Assembly: GCA_003427395.1 (NCBI GenBank)
Contig: BFEA01000346.1
Coordinates: 1,356,315-1,390,792, forward strand
Source of the DNA: Chara braunii
Taxonomy: Eukaryota; Streptophyta; Charophyceae; Charales; Characeae
Reading direction: 5' to 3'
DNA length: 34,478 nucleotides
This document shows, piece after piece, positions 1-10,084 of the stretch. Every line of letters begins with the position of its first letter. The stretch's first letter is position 1. The notes beneath the pieces were generated by a model. The model saw nothing but the letters and a program-made list of their open reading frames with translations. It had not been told where the DNA came from and searched no databases. Made by a program: the position numbers and the translations under genes.

Positions 1-62
<62 letters not shown>
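1..62. repeat. (GA)n microsatellite
   Basis: An uninterrupted GA dinucleotide run opens the window and grades into purine-rich sequence (GGGGAAGAGAGAG) up to about position 85. It is cut by the window edge, so its true length is unknown. A second (GA)n tract lies at 26751-26807. Confidence 0.98.
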
Positions 63-66
<4 letters not shown>

Positions 67-599
67 GAAGAGAGAGAGGGGAAGAAACAATCGGGGAGGT
101 AATTAGTGTTGGAGGAGCAATACGTCCCTTCACTCGTGCAGATGATTCTCATCCGAGTCGTTGAACAGAGTACTATTCCTGGAAGAAGCACGTTCGCGAA
201 AAGCATAAGCCTTTGATGAGAGATCTTGAAGACGAATGGTCCATAGATAGGAAAGTGGCGCAGCAGGAGAAGATACAGAGAGGAGAGGAGAGGCAGCGGA
301 TCACCGAGAGGGGAGGCTTATGAGAAAGAGTCGGTTGTGGTCAGGCGTCAGAAGGAGAAAAACAAATCGGACAGAGAATTGAAAAAAAACGAGCTTCGCG
401 AAACTGTAGTCTGAGGCAGGCGGGAAATTGTCACGATGAAGAATTGGAGTCACCTAAGACGAGCAGTTCTTACAAGTACCACCGAGAGAGGGAAAGGCCA
501 CTAGAGTTCTTCCAATAAATACTACAACCGTTTCCGAAGACGAGCTTGAGGGCGGAACAGGGACGGCTCAGTAGAGGCCGTTCTAAAAAAAAACAGGTA
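63..599. other. Purine-rich stretch with no recognisable gene
   Basis: This stretch is purine-rich on the plus strand. A plus-frame segment around 200-320 reads as charged, glutamate/arginine/glutamine-rich sequence, but stop codons break it on both sides and I recognise no domain. It may be the 3' flank or the distal 3' part of the minus-strand Penelope-like element that follows. The boundary is not visible. Confidence 0.4.
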
Positions 600-820
600 C
601 CAAACCCCGTGTTAAGCCGGGTGGATCAAGTGAAAAAATAACAAAAGAAAGGAACCTGGCTAATTGGAGGGACTTGACGGTTTTCGGTGCTCTTTGGGTA
701 TACACTGATTCGTGGTCAGGTAGGAAGGCGAGGCCTAAATCAGAAAAAACAGGTAGAGGAAAAAACAGCGACCCACGCGTCCTAGACCCCATCCCTACCA
801 CTGGAAAGCCCCCTCAGGTC

Positions 821-2082
821 TCAGAGGAAATAGTGCTTGAGCCTGAGCTCCCATCTCAGAATGAGCAAGTTATAACCCACCCCTTTGTAGTCGGAGGAGT
901 GGGCCAAAATTCGACTAAAATGACACAGAAGAACACCCTTCTTAAGTTGTGGGGGACCAAAAGAGAGAAAGTCTTGGGTAGAAAGGATACGAATGGGATG
1001 ATTGGAAAAAATGAATTCTTGGTTCTTCAAGGTAGCGATGCATCGTACTGAAGGTAGCAGATTGGCGGAAGTTACTCGGCAGCCCAAAAAATCCTAGCTA
1101 CCCGACCTATCATCTGTTCTTAGAAGAGAGAGGTTATCGTTATAAGTTTTCAGGAAAGACGAATAGATCGTGCATGCTTTCCTAAAATAGAGGGGAGAGA
1201 TACTAGGGAAGGACAAAAAAATGCCAACGTCGTCAACCAGTCGTAGTCCACTAAAAAAACGGGAATCAGATCCCAAAGAAGAAATCACAGAAAATTCATT
1301 AAAGGAATGCAACAGGCAGGCTCAAGAGGGGCTAGAGCTCTTTCCCATAGGGACTCCAGTAGTTTGTTTCAAAAACAAGGAACCTGCCTTAATGAAAGTG
1401 TTGTCAAGTTCGAACTTCACGACTTTGAAAATGGAGGATAATTTGATGCAGACCCATGTAGTGTTAGGTGACTTCTTGGCGAAAGATGTTTCCTTACCAC
1501 ACTTGTTGATGTAGATACTGGTAATACATTTGTCAGAGAACAACCTAATGATCCAGTCGACCAACCAAAGGATAGAAGCATGGGCCAGTCTAGTAAACAT
1601 TTCCTTGCTATCGAAGCTAGTTGACCAAAGGAAGCCATGTGGGTCAGTCTAGTAAACATTTCCTTGTTAAACGAGAGAATCATGTTCTTGACCAAGGAGG
1701 TGGATCGCAAGTTGAAATGGAGATGTCGTGGCAGAAAATAGAGCAGGGAGTTAATGGCTCGACCAACAAGATGACAAGATTTGGTAGTTGGATCAACGAA
1801 GGAGGGAGAAATAGGCTGCCATCGTCCTATGTCCTTATGCTTGGGGATTACGTAACAAGTGTCGATACTACCCTTACCATCCCAGAGGGCTATGTGATGA
1901 CATGGGGATTTTTCAAATTCATGTTTGAAACCCGCGAAAATTTGTATCTCGTTTCTTCGATCGATCTCATAACCTTGATTGTTCAAAAATAGAGATCTCA
2001 TGGCATCCGAATAGATGAGCTTACAACAGACATACGCGTCACCGGGATTGTGGTCAATTGGCATGACTGCCAGGTATTCCAA
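821..2082 (-). pseudogene. Penelope-type reverse transcriptase, frameshifted
   Basis: The RT would copy element RNA at a cut target in the nucleus. Four consecutive minus-strand reading blocks make one RT. The first block (2082-1417) has a pre-RT segment (MPIDHNPGDAYVCC) and the finger motif PKHKDIGRWQPISP. It is followed by a motif-A-like FNKEMFTRL, where the expected catalytic Asp is not seen. The second block (1600-1322) continues past motif A and ends with QTTGVPMGKSSSP, the Q-x2-G-x-PMG-x3-SP motif. The third (1312-1094) holds LVDDVGIFLS at 1229-1240, the catalytic DD box with Leu in place of the usual Tyr. The fourth (1087-821) begins FLGCRV and contains QLKKGVLLCHFSRI, like the Penelope thumb. 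A 59-bp duplication causes the first frameshift. Several stops are present. The family call rests on motif order and spacing. Confidence 0.75.
1562..1680. repeat. 59-bp imperfect tandem duplication inside the RT
   Basis: The sequence AGTCTAGTAAACATTTCCTTG occurs at 1587 and again at 1646, an offset of 59 bp, with the surrounding CCAAAGGA...CATGGGTCAG also repeated. The unit covers the motif-A region (KEMFTRL on the minus strand). Since 59 is not a multiple of three, it shifts the RT frame. Both copies have diverged slightly. Confidence 0.85.
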
Positions 2083-3099
2083 TTTTTTTCAACCAAAGCC
2101 TATCGTTAGGAGAAAAGCACAGAGAATGCAAAGGTCCGGAAAACCGTCTAACACATCGGGACCAATAGGAGTGATGAATCCGAATCGACGAACTCCCGAG
2201 AATCATAAAAAACGAGGAATAAACAATACCTTTAATGTGTCTTGTAGAGATGTGTGCTGAAGGTTGACAAACATTGTTGGAATTTAGAAGAGTGTGGGGA
2301 AGAGTATCGAGCTCAAAGAAACAAAAAGATATATGGTGATCATCATTGCGAGGGAACTCCGGGGAAGACGAGGAACACGAGCAAACAATCGTAGTCTCTC
2401 TTGCACAGATGCGATGATTGTGAATCAGTTTTCCGACAGACTTACTCGTGATCCAAACTAATCTCATTCTTGCAATAAGGAAATGAACAACACTGTCAAA
2501 ATTAACACACTTCCTGATAAGCGTCTTTGTGGCATTGGCCACGACAACCTTGCTAACACAGACATCGTACTTAAGTTTAACGACGAAAGGGCTGACACAC
2601 GGAAAACCTGACTTCCTGAAAATCACTGGGCCAAGGATTATTTTCAGTGTCCCTTTGGTCTTGTTAGCAAAGAATACCTCAATCGAATTGAACAACTTAA
2701 TAAGGTTTGATAGCGAAAAAGAAAAAAAAAACTTCCTAGTCGAGGGGAGTTGCAAAAGGGTGATTAGAACAATTTTGCGTCTGAGTCTAACATTGAAGTA
2801 TCGACGAATGCAGGATAGATAAAAAACACCGCCAACCATCAGTTCAGATTTTATAAATTTCAAAAGAATGGTACGTCCATTGGTAACAATGGTCGAGCGA
2901 CCAAAAATCCTTACGATTCGACTCCAAGCGTCACAAAAAAATCTCCTCCAGAGCATCGCACCGTGGCATAGGAGAAATGTGATTCGAGACAGTTATTCAG
3001 CGAAAAGATCAAGGAATAGGAAGTGAGAGAAGACGTAGAGAGAAAAGAACTACCGGGGCAAAAATCAAAAGTGATAATCCGATGTTCGACATAATTCTG
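2083..3099 (-). pseudogene. Linker between GIY-YIG and RT, with Cys/His-rich patch
   Basis: A minus-strand reading frame open for 300 codons (2956-2054) spans most of the region between the endonuclease and the RT. Around 2300-2420 it contains a CSC followed about 15 residues later by HH, then an acidic/hydrophobic stretch with a Cys-Gln-Pro. A CxC...H patch between endonuclease and RT would fit a zinc-binding linker in EN-first Penelope elements, but that is inference. The rest of the frame is rich in Phe/Ile/Leu/Arg and may not be in the original frame throughout. Confidence 0.45.
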
Positions 3100-3651
3100 A
3101 GGATCAATCCACAATTCCTACGAACGAAGGCGACACGTTCTCTTCGTCCTACTCGCTTGCATCCATTATTTATTCGCTTCCCTTGCGACTTCAGAGAAGG
3201 AGACCAGAGCATGATAAAGGAAGATTCCACACTTCGAAACTCATCGGCGAAGGGAAGGCGACAGGAACAACACCATACTTCGAGGAACCTTTCTTCCTAA
3301 ACCATTGGCGCAGTCGATGGGTTTTGCGGTCAGTCCCGTTGAAAGATAAACTTACATGTTCACGCCATTAGACCGAGATGTCGAACCAACGTACACAGAA
3401 TGAAATGAGTGAGAGATCAAGACATAGACGCAGGAGGATTGAGGAAGAAAAAGATCATAGTTAGCACGAAATAAATCAGACCAAATGTTGAGGAACTTGT
3501 TGGCCCACGCAACTTGATTACAAAAGGTGGGACATAATAACAAGAAACGTGACCAAGCTTCTAACATCTCCCTTTGAATACCGTGTGCTCCGCAATTGGA
3601 TCGTATCTTGGCACTCAAGTTTCCATAGTACCATAGGACGATAGGATCCAC
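3100..3651 (-). pseudogene. GIY-YIG endonuclease domain, frameshifted
   Basis: GIY-YIG enzymes nick DNA and would start integration of the element. The frame at 3651-3352 ends with VYVLISHSFHSVYVGSTSR, which fits the two-strand core (x-x-Y-V-L ... Y-V-G-S-T) with the second Tyr and Gly at about 3393-3385. A frameshift after this core moves the homology to another frame (about 3345-3270), which reads TDRKTHRLRQWFRKK. This supplies the conserved Arg and His of the middle helix. A third frame (about 3200-3140) has a Glu-Ala-Asn...Trp-Met-Gln segment that could hold the catalytic Glu. About 70 residues upstream of the core are unassigned. At least two frameshifts and several stops are present. 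Confidence 0.65.
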
Positions 3652-3699
3652 AGATCATCAGGAGGGGTTCTCCTCTTGAACTTCAGCGTTAATGTTGTC

Positions 3700-5245
3700 A
3701 AGACCCTAATCCTGATATTCGTCACCATAAGCATCACGGGCTTTGATCTCGGCAAGCCTGACAAGGTCAACCGACGCCTTCTTGTTGTTGAAGTACTTGA
3801 TATTGTCGACCTTGCACAACGATTCCAATTGGTACTTGGTTGTAATCAAGAGTTCCTTCTTGAAATCCTCCACGTATCTGATGTGACCGTCCTCCACGTA
3901 TCTAATGTGACCGTCCTCCACGTATCTGATGTAACCGTCCTTTCCCGAAGAAGCAACAATAGCCTTCTTTCCTAGGTTCACTCGATCAAAACCGAGCGGT
4001 TCGTCTTCCACCGTTCTTCTAGGAGGGAACAACGATCTCCTCCGTCATGTCGGGTTGCCAGCCACCGATGCGAACATATCAGCAAGTCTTCCAGAGAACC
4101 GATTCACACCAGGAGTCTTGTCCCCAGGCCTTCCTCAAGAAAACCCGGCCTCGGAACCATGTACCTTTTTCTTAGTACCAAATGCAGGAGGTGGGGGACG
4201 AGGAGGAGGAGGGTTAGAACGTTGCGGGAAAGCAGATGACGTTGGAGGCGAGGGAGGGTGAGAGGAAAGTGGAGGGTCAGAAAGAATGGGGTTGGGAGCA
4301 GAAGCAAGCATAGAGGGGATTGAGGCACTAATTTTCTTTACGAGATCCATCATACGGTGCATGATGCTAACTTGGGTATCCTGGGAGCGCTTGACAAGTT
4401 GACATTGTCAATTTCCATCAGTAACAATCTAGCATCAAGTCCGCCAATAGAAGTGCGCACGCTCTTGACAGGGTCCATCACACGAGGTTTCCCGTTCGCC
4501 GGTTGAAAGGGGGGAGATCCTTCCATCTCTAGTTGTCAATGTTTTCGATTATCGCCATCATCAATGGCTACCTCCTTGCCATCTTTAGTTATGTTTGACA
4601 CTGCCTTCTCAATTTCTTTCCAGATCTTCTTGCTATCCTCCTCCGTCCTTGCTTGATGCTGCTTATCCAGCTCCTCCATTTTGGAGTTGATTAAACGGGT
4701 TATCCTGGCCTCCTTCTATGCCTCATAAGCTTCTTCTTCCTCCAAACGCTTCTTCTCTTCTTCCCTCGTAATTCTACTTTGTTCCTCTCGTAGACGACGA
4801 TTCTGTTATTCACTATGTCGGTCTTTCTCCTTCCTTCTATCATTCACTAGTTCCCTCAGGAACATCACGACCTCTCCATCAGTGGATCGCGGCCTAGGGA
4901 CCCAAGCTCCTCCTGAGGGTAGAGCCGCAAAGTTGAAGTTCGTGCCATACTGTACAATGACACTTGAGGAACAATGGCACTTGAGGAAGCTGACGACGAA
5001 GATTGGGGAAGAGCCCTGCTCAGCGGTGATGCGGACGGAGCGAAGGAGGATTGAGGCGGAACTTGGGGAGGAGGAAAAGAGGGACCCGCGCCGTATCGAA
5101 AACCGGAGTTCTTGAAATCAAGCCGTCTTGACGATGTAGATAAGGGAAGTTCCTGATGTAATGCCCCTGCTGTCGATAGTAATAACACACTTTCTCCATA
5201 GGAGGAAACTGCCCGCTGTCGTGCGCGGTGGTCCCTGCATCCTGC
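3700..5245 (-). pseudogene. Gag-like ORF: zinc knuckle, coiled coil, charged C-terminus
   Basis: Reading the minus strand, a CCHC-like knuckle CYYYRQQGHYIRNFP lies at about 5143-5187, with the second and third Cys replaced by Tyr and Phe. A Pro/Ser-rich segment follows to about 4865. Then comes a strongly charged region (about 4860-4560; e.g. REEEKKRLEEEEAYEA and DKQHQARTEEDSKKIWKEIE) with two in-frame stops, very likely a coiled coil. After a frameshift near 4365 there is a Pro-rich stretch. The last open block (4032-3706, 108 codons) has three copies of an 8-residue repeat and a helical charged tail. This would be an RNA-binding structural protein of the element. The start is not visible. 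The protein family is not one I can name. Confidence 0.55.
3867..3940. repeat. Three tandem copies of a 24-bp coding repeat
   Basis: The unit CCTCCACGTATCTGATGTGA plus CCGT starts at 3867, 3891 and 3915. Read on the minus strand it encodes the octapeptide GHIRYVED (first copy GYIRYVED). The 24-bp period keeps the frame of the gag-like ORF. Only two or three bases differ between copies, so the expansion is recent compared with the decay around it. Confidence 0.95.
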
Positions 5246-6880
5246 TGGGAGCGTTCAACCTCACGGTTGTGTCACGCAGGATTTTTCGTCAGAGTTGTTG
5301 AAAATAACCAGTCACCACTCCGATCGTGCGCGTGTGCTATACCTCTCACGACACCCCACGACAGGTCGGGGTGTCGCGAGGTACAACTTACCACTACCCA
5401 ATGGGTTGTCCCCATCCTGAGGTAGGCGTATCCCTGCTGAGCTACCGGCCCACATGCGAAGGCTTTGACTTGCCTTTGTAGAGGTAGGTCGGCCGATGGC
5501 GTTTTCTCGATCGTCGCAACATAGAAAGGAGGTACGCGCAGTAAGGCGCCTAAGACTGACCCATTAATCAAATAAGGTTCAGGATGTGATTTTCCTATCG
5601 TGGACTTTCAGTCATTCAGGTCAAACTTTTTAGAAGGCTGTCTATTTGCGCTACTGAGTCTGAGATGTATTATTTCTCCTGACAAAATGATCAAACTATC
5701 AATCAGACCTTCTTACTACCAAGGACACTCTACCTTTCCTACCAGAGTCTGACTTAGTTGAATATTAGACAGTATAAAAATTATGTAGGACAAATAATGA
5801 ATATGGGATTATTACCAACGATAACCCTTCACACTTTCATAAGTGTTGTGTGTCTGAGACTCTTTAACAGATCAAATACAGTTCAATACAAAATCATGCA
5901 CGAAACAAACCTGTACAAAATAATAAAAAGACAATTCACATGCCATGCACTAACGACGTCAACCATCTACCATTGACATTGTCCCTCACTCCCCAAACCA
6001 TGTATGGCAGCTCTATCTTTCCTGAGACGTAAGCCTAGCCCCTTCACTTTTCTTCAAAGGACCCTTGAGAGTGACTAAAACCATTTAAACCACAGGTGAC
6101 AGTTTTACTGACCACAGGGTTCGACTTTAGATGTGGGCATCAAGTTAAGGTGGAAAAGTTTAATCGGTAACAACCGATCTGTTATCGAGAGATAACAAAA
6201 ATTTGGATAATTTTTGAAGGACCTCTCCTTCAATTGCAGTAGATCAAATAGGGACCTGCACACACATACGTCAACAAAGATTCAACATTCCCGCTCGATT
6301 TCTCACATATTGATATATAAGGGTCAAACCCTTAGATCTGGATTATGAGCTCTGGGATCGACATCCCAAAGTCTAATCCCTAACTTCTATTCTCACAATC
6401 CTACCCTAAGTCGTTTGTCCCCTTCTCCTTTCGTTCAAGGAGTTTCATGCTTGTGTCCCAAGTCGTCTAAAATAAAAATAATTTTTCCTTTGCTCTCAGT
6501 CCTTTCATTTTCTCTCTCTGTAACAAGCACATTCTTTGGTGCTCGTGTAGTTGAGATTAACTCATTCTGCTGTCATAACTTTCTTTTTCGAAAGCCACTA
6601 ACTGACCAGGACTACGCGATGATCTTTATTATTCCTTAGTATCTTTTTCCCGCGGTCCTAATTTCTTTCTTTGTTATTTTCTGGATATGTGAAGCCTTGC
6701 TCCAACAAGAGCATTGTTATTTCCTTTCTCTTCTATTTGCCATGACATACTTAAGTAGGCAGTTGATTCAGACATGAATCTCTTGCTACTTGGTGAATAC
6801 CAAACAATTTGTTAATCAAGCACTCAGTCGAGTAAATCACACATGAAACTCGAATTCCTCTCCAGTCTCACTCAATGCAC
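5246..6880. other. Non-coding stretch upstream of the Penelope-like element
   Basis: No gene is visible here. The minus strand is open from 5571 to 5272 (99 codons) but shows no domain. A strong hairpin sits at 5341-5381. From about 5580 on, the sequence is AT-rich and short, weak hairpins resembling those at 6890-7900 begin to appear (for example around 6250). If the element reads toward lower coordinates, 5246 to about 5570 would be its 5' leader. Confidence 0.5.
5341..5381. other. Long hairpin in the presumed 5' leader
   Basis: CGACACCCC (5349-5357) pairs perfectly with GGGGTGTCG (5368-5376) across a 10-base loop. The stem extends outward as ACCTC with GAGGT, separated by a small bulge. 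Total pairing is about 14 bp. It lies just upstream of the gag-like ORF on the minus strand. Function unknown. Confidence 0.7.
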
Positions 6881-6889
6881 ACACAAGAT

Positions 6890-7900
6890 CTGTTCTGAGT
6901 GGCCGGATGACTCACACAGGAGTATCCCTTTTAAAACAAATAGTTGAGGCTCCTACTGGGGCACCCTACTATTTTCTTTAGGTATCATTAAAAAAGATTT
7001 GGATTTCATCCCCCTCCTAAAGGTTAATAACGGTCTGAGTGAATAATAGGCGATCCGCACAAGAGCCCCCTACTATCACGTGACCAAGTGCACGATCCAC
7101 TTCATGCGTGCATTAGGATAATCCTAACAAGGGTATCATATTGCCCTTCCGAAGCTGACCGATCTGAGACCCGGTTAGTTTGGACAGAAGACGAGTGTTT
7201 ACGGTATTCCTACAAGAGTACCCCGCCTCGTATGTTAGTACAGAATCAAGCAAGTAATAGGCAAACCCCAACAAAGGCCCCCCTACTACTTCCTTAGGTA
7301 ATGAGTCGTCCATATCTTAAACAAGTAATAAGATGACTCCTACAGAAGCCTTCCTACTACCCGTTTGGTGATCAGACTGCCTAAGAGTAAGTAAGTCGGT
7401 AAGGAAAGAAAAACAATGTAATCTACTAATTATTGTAAGTCGTTAGTCGTTAGTCAGTTTTAGACTCAAGGATGAACCTCACTGGAGTTCCCAACTACAC
7501 CTTGAATAAGTGCAAAGACAGAATCTCTTTGAGTTGTTAATAAGAAGGGAAGTTAATACCTAAAGCACCCAACTTTTCACATCAAGCAGATCCCTAGTTA
7601 ATCAAGGTGGTGAGGTAGCACGCACAAGAGTACCGCCACTTTCTTATTGCGTCAATCGTCCCAGTCTCAAAAAACAAGTGTCCAACCCATACATGGGTTT
7701 TCTACCGTCTTCGGAGAGTTTTCCGATGGGTTAATAGGGCGACCTGCACAAGAGCCTCCTTTTATTGCTTCTAAATATTAGTCATTACAGTCGATCCGGC
7801 AGGTAGTAAGACAACTCACACATGAGTACCTCATTGTCAGCTTTTAGTTGAGTCAGTACATATACAAGCAGCACGATGACTCACACATGAGCCTTTTATT
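6890..7900. repeat. Family of degenerate hairpin-forming short repeats
   Basis: At least ten related segments share a core like GATGACTCACACATGAG or GCGATCCGCACAAGAGCC. They lie near 6904, 6945, 7049, 7125, 7205, 7259, 7333, 7466, 7619, 7740, 7812 and 7870, often 60-80 bp apart. Several cores are flanked by complementary arms. AAGTAATAGG (7252-7261) pairs with CCTACTACTT (7282-7291), ATAATAGG (7043-7050) with CCTACTAT (7069-7076), and AAATAG (6938-6943) with the mirror arm at 6964-6974. Copies are too diverged for a simple minisatellite. No coding potential was seen. Similar short elements occur at 33511-33562. Confidence 0.6.
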
Positions 7901-8454
7901 ACACCACTTTGTTCTCTCAGTCCAAACAAACTAGGTCTCTTTTCGGTTAACTAGGTTCCTTTCCTTTCATCAAGTATGATTCTCATTTCAATCATACAAC
8001 CTTTTCCTTTTCCATATAGTTTAGTCATGAAGAAAACACAAACAGTATATCACACAGTCATACAGGCAGTCCAATAAAAGGTTGGAGTCTGTAAGGGTAT
8101 ATGAGAAAGAAATAGGCACCACGTACCTCATGGTTCTCTGCCTCCAAAGTTCCTCCTGAATTCCGGCAGAGCTCCCACAATCGCCCTGTTATCGGTCGTG
8201 TCTAGTCTATGTATTTGATTGTTTGAACCTTTTAATATTCAGTAAGACAAGGATTATCTCCGTGAAAATCTTTATTAGTTACTTATAGTCGAACAGGTAG
8301 GCTTCTGAGAGGATCAATCAAAGACAAGAATGGAGGAGGATGGAGTTGGGCACCATCATATAACGATAATGTTTTTCTCCCCTCCAATGCACCGCACTCT
8401 CTTCCTCTCTGACCTCTTCTTATCTCATGATGTTTTAATAGTGAAACAACAAGC
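7901..8454. other. Non-coding stretch, nothing recognised
   Basis: Sequence of mixed composition between the hairpin repeat family and the (AAT)n tract. No conserved reading frame, repeat or structural RNA was seen. Confidence 0.5.
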
Positions 8455-8500
<46 letters not shown>

Positions 8501-8503
8501 GTA

Positions 8504-8572
<69 letters not shown>
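8455..8572. repeat. (AAT)n microsatellite
   Basis: About 39 copies of AAT, interrupted once by AGTAGT near 8501-8507. It gives spurious open frames on both strands (poly-Ile and poly-Leu). Confidence 0.98.
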
Positions 8573-9046
8573 TCAGAAGGTAAGCGTGCAAAGGCGAAAT
8601 GACAGATCCCAGATTACGAAATCACATTGAAAGCTAGAAAGTCCGACACTTTCCGGAAAGTAGTAATGCACCAGTTCTACACCAACGGAGAATCAGAACA
8701 CCGCATCAAATTGTCAACGGGAGCACAATCTCGCCGTCACCAACATAAATATTCAGAGTCTATCTCCGTACTTGGTGCTCGATGCTCAAACTACTGACGT
8801 GCAACCAATGTCAGTCGACAATTTCCCAGTTGATGTCATGAAGATGCCGACCCTTACAGACCACTGCCAAGATCAGGTACGTTGTCGCGACCGATGAGTC
8901 CCGAATAACATCCCGCCACTCGAGAGCCTGTATATAGCTAAATTGTGCACGACAAAGAAATCTGGAGTAAGGAGGCAAGAGAGAGAAAAGACAAAGGACT
9001 AGGCCACCGGTTCGTCGGGGGTTATGCTGCCGGAATCTTAGCTCGA
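8573..9046. other. Non-coding stretch, nothing certain
   Basis: A plus-frame segment at about 8770-8880 is open, but no domain was recognised. TGTCGCGACC at about 8883 resembles the start of some plant LTRs, but no second copy exists in the window. Confidence 0.4.
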
Positions 9047-9215
9047 CGACAACTTTTTTTTGAAGGAAATGCTGCCATTTTTTTTACAATGGCGGCAGCA
9101 GCACTGTCAGTGGGGTCATGCTGCCATTTTTTTTGGCACGGTGGCAACAATATTTTCAATGGGGTTGTACTGTTTTTTTTATGGCACTGCGGCGGTAGAA
9201 TTTTGGTGACGTAGT
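9047..9215. repeat. About 50-bp degenerate minisatellite with T8 blocks
   Basis: Units start near 9071, 9120 and 9170 (periods 49 and 50), with a weaker one near 9047. Each contains CTGCCA or a variant, a run of eight T, and a GGCGGCA-like segment. In the first unit GCTGCCAT (9071-9078) pairs with ATGGCGGCAGC (9089-9099), so the T run forms the loop. The second unit keeps the same layout with changed bases. Confidence 0.7.
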
Positions 9216-10084
9216 AGTGGTGGTGTGGTCATTGAGGTACTGACACTTGCGGTATTCAGTACCGGAGGACCGTTGTTTTTTTGGGGAGGATCCACAGTGC
9301 GAGCTGTTGGTGTTTGGGACCACCTGGGACCATTTTGGAACTAGGTAGGACTGGGTTTTGAGATTGGAACCGGCATGTTGGCGTGGCTATTGTGAGTGGG
9401 CGTGGTGATTTGAGGCAGTGAGGATCTGCGACTGATGTCGATAGTCCTTGATGGACGAGGTGTCTTTGGGACTGTAATGGGACCACGTGGGACTTATAGG
9501 TGAGAACACCCTCCTCGAGGGCTATCTCGCTTCGGACCTTGTGGGTGCCCGCTTAGTGACCTTGTGGACATTTGAGGAGGACGCGGACCATCTTTAGTAG
9601 ACGGCCACAACTTGTGAGTTGTGCGGCCGATCTCTTTGCGAGTATTACCTCAGCTTTCTTGAGTGAGCCGGATCAAACTTCATTCAAGGTTAGTTGATTG
9701 ACTCGGGCTTCCCTTCACACCTGTGTGAACCCACGCTTGACCCTATTCATTGAATGTTCATTGAAAAGGCAAAGGAAATGTGTGTTTGCATGTGAATGGA
9801 AAAGTCTGACTTGAGTATGGAAATGTATTATTTTCTTTTGAACTTGTTTTCTTTGCGTGTGTGTAGGTAGGTAGAAGGATGCTTGCAAAGGAGATTGATT
9901 GTCTGTTGGAGAAAAAAGAAAATGATTCTCTTTTCTTTACTTCTCACCTGCATGCATGTCAAAAAGGATTCGTTGTTTTGAAAAAACTTTGGTTCTGTGT
10001 ATACCGTGAAACAAATTCGATTGAAATGAAGCAGACAAGGTTAGATAGACTTAGCCTTTTCCCAAGAATTAACCCTTTTATCCC
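9216..10084. other. Non-coding GT-rich stretch with one strong hairpin
   Basis: No gene is recognised. A hairpin at 9602-9629 pairs CGGCC-ACAACT with AGTTGT-G-CGGCCG around a TGTG loop. The segment between about 9770 and 9880 is rich in TGTG. Its right end abuts the truncated end of LINE A. Confidence 0.5.

Larger units (their letters stand above)
600..5245 (-). mobile_element. Decayed Penelope-like retroelement, endonuclease before RT
   Basis: Read on the minus strand, the order is: a gag-like protein with CCHC-type knuckle and coiled coil (5245-3700), a GIY-YIG endonuclease (3651 to about 3100), a linker with Cys/His residues (about 3100-2083), and a Penelope-type reverse transcriptase (2082-821). 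Canonical Penelope elements carry GIY-YIG after the RT. An N-terminal GIY-YIG is the layout described for the Chlamys/Naiad group of the green lineage and other eukaryotes. All parts carry stop codons and frameshifts, so this copy is dead. Both ends are approximate because I could not find terminal repeats or a target duplication. Whether the gag-like part belongs to the same element is inferred from adjacency (55 bases between reading frames) and shared strand. Confidence 0.7.

Noticed and set aside
5430-5460. tRNA-like A box on the minus strand (GGGCCGGTAGCTCAGCAGGG)
   Set aside because: The 5' half looks like a tRNA acceptor and D-arm start, but no anticodon arm, T arm or B box follows, so no tRNA or SINE is called.
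8283-8602. Poly-Leu and poly-Ile open frames
   Set aside because: Both come only from translating the (AAT)n microsatellite.
8880-8915. Hammerhead-like core (CCGATGAGTCC) and LTR-like start TGTCGCGACC
   Set aside because: The ribozyme core needs CTGATGA and a downstream GAAA; both are missing. No second LTR copy exists in the window.
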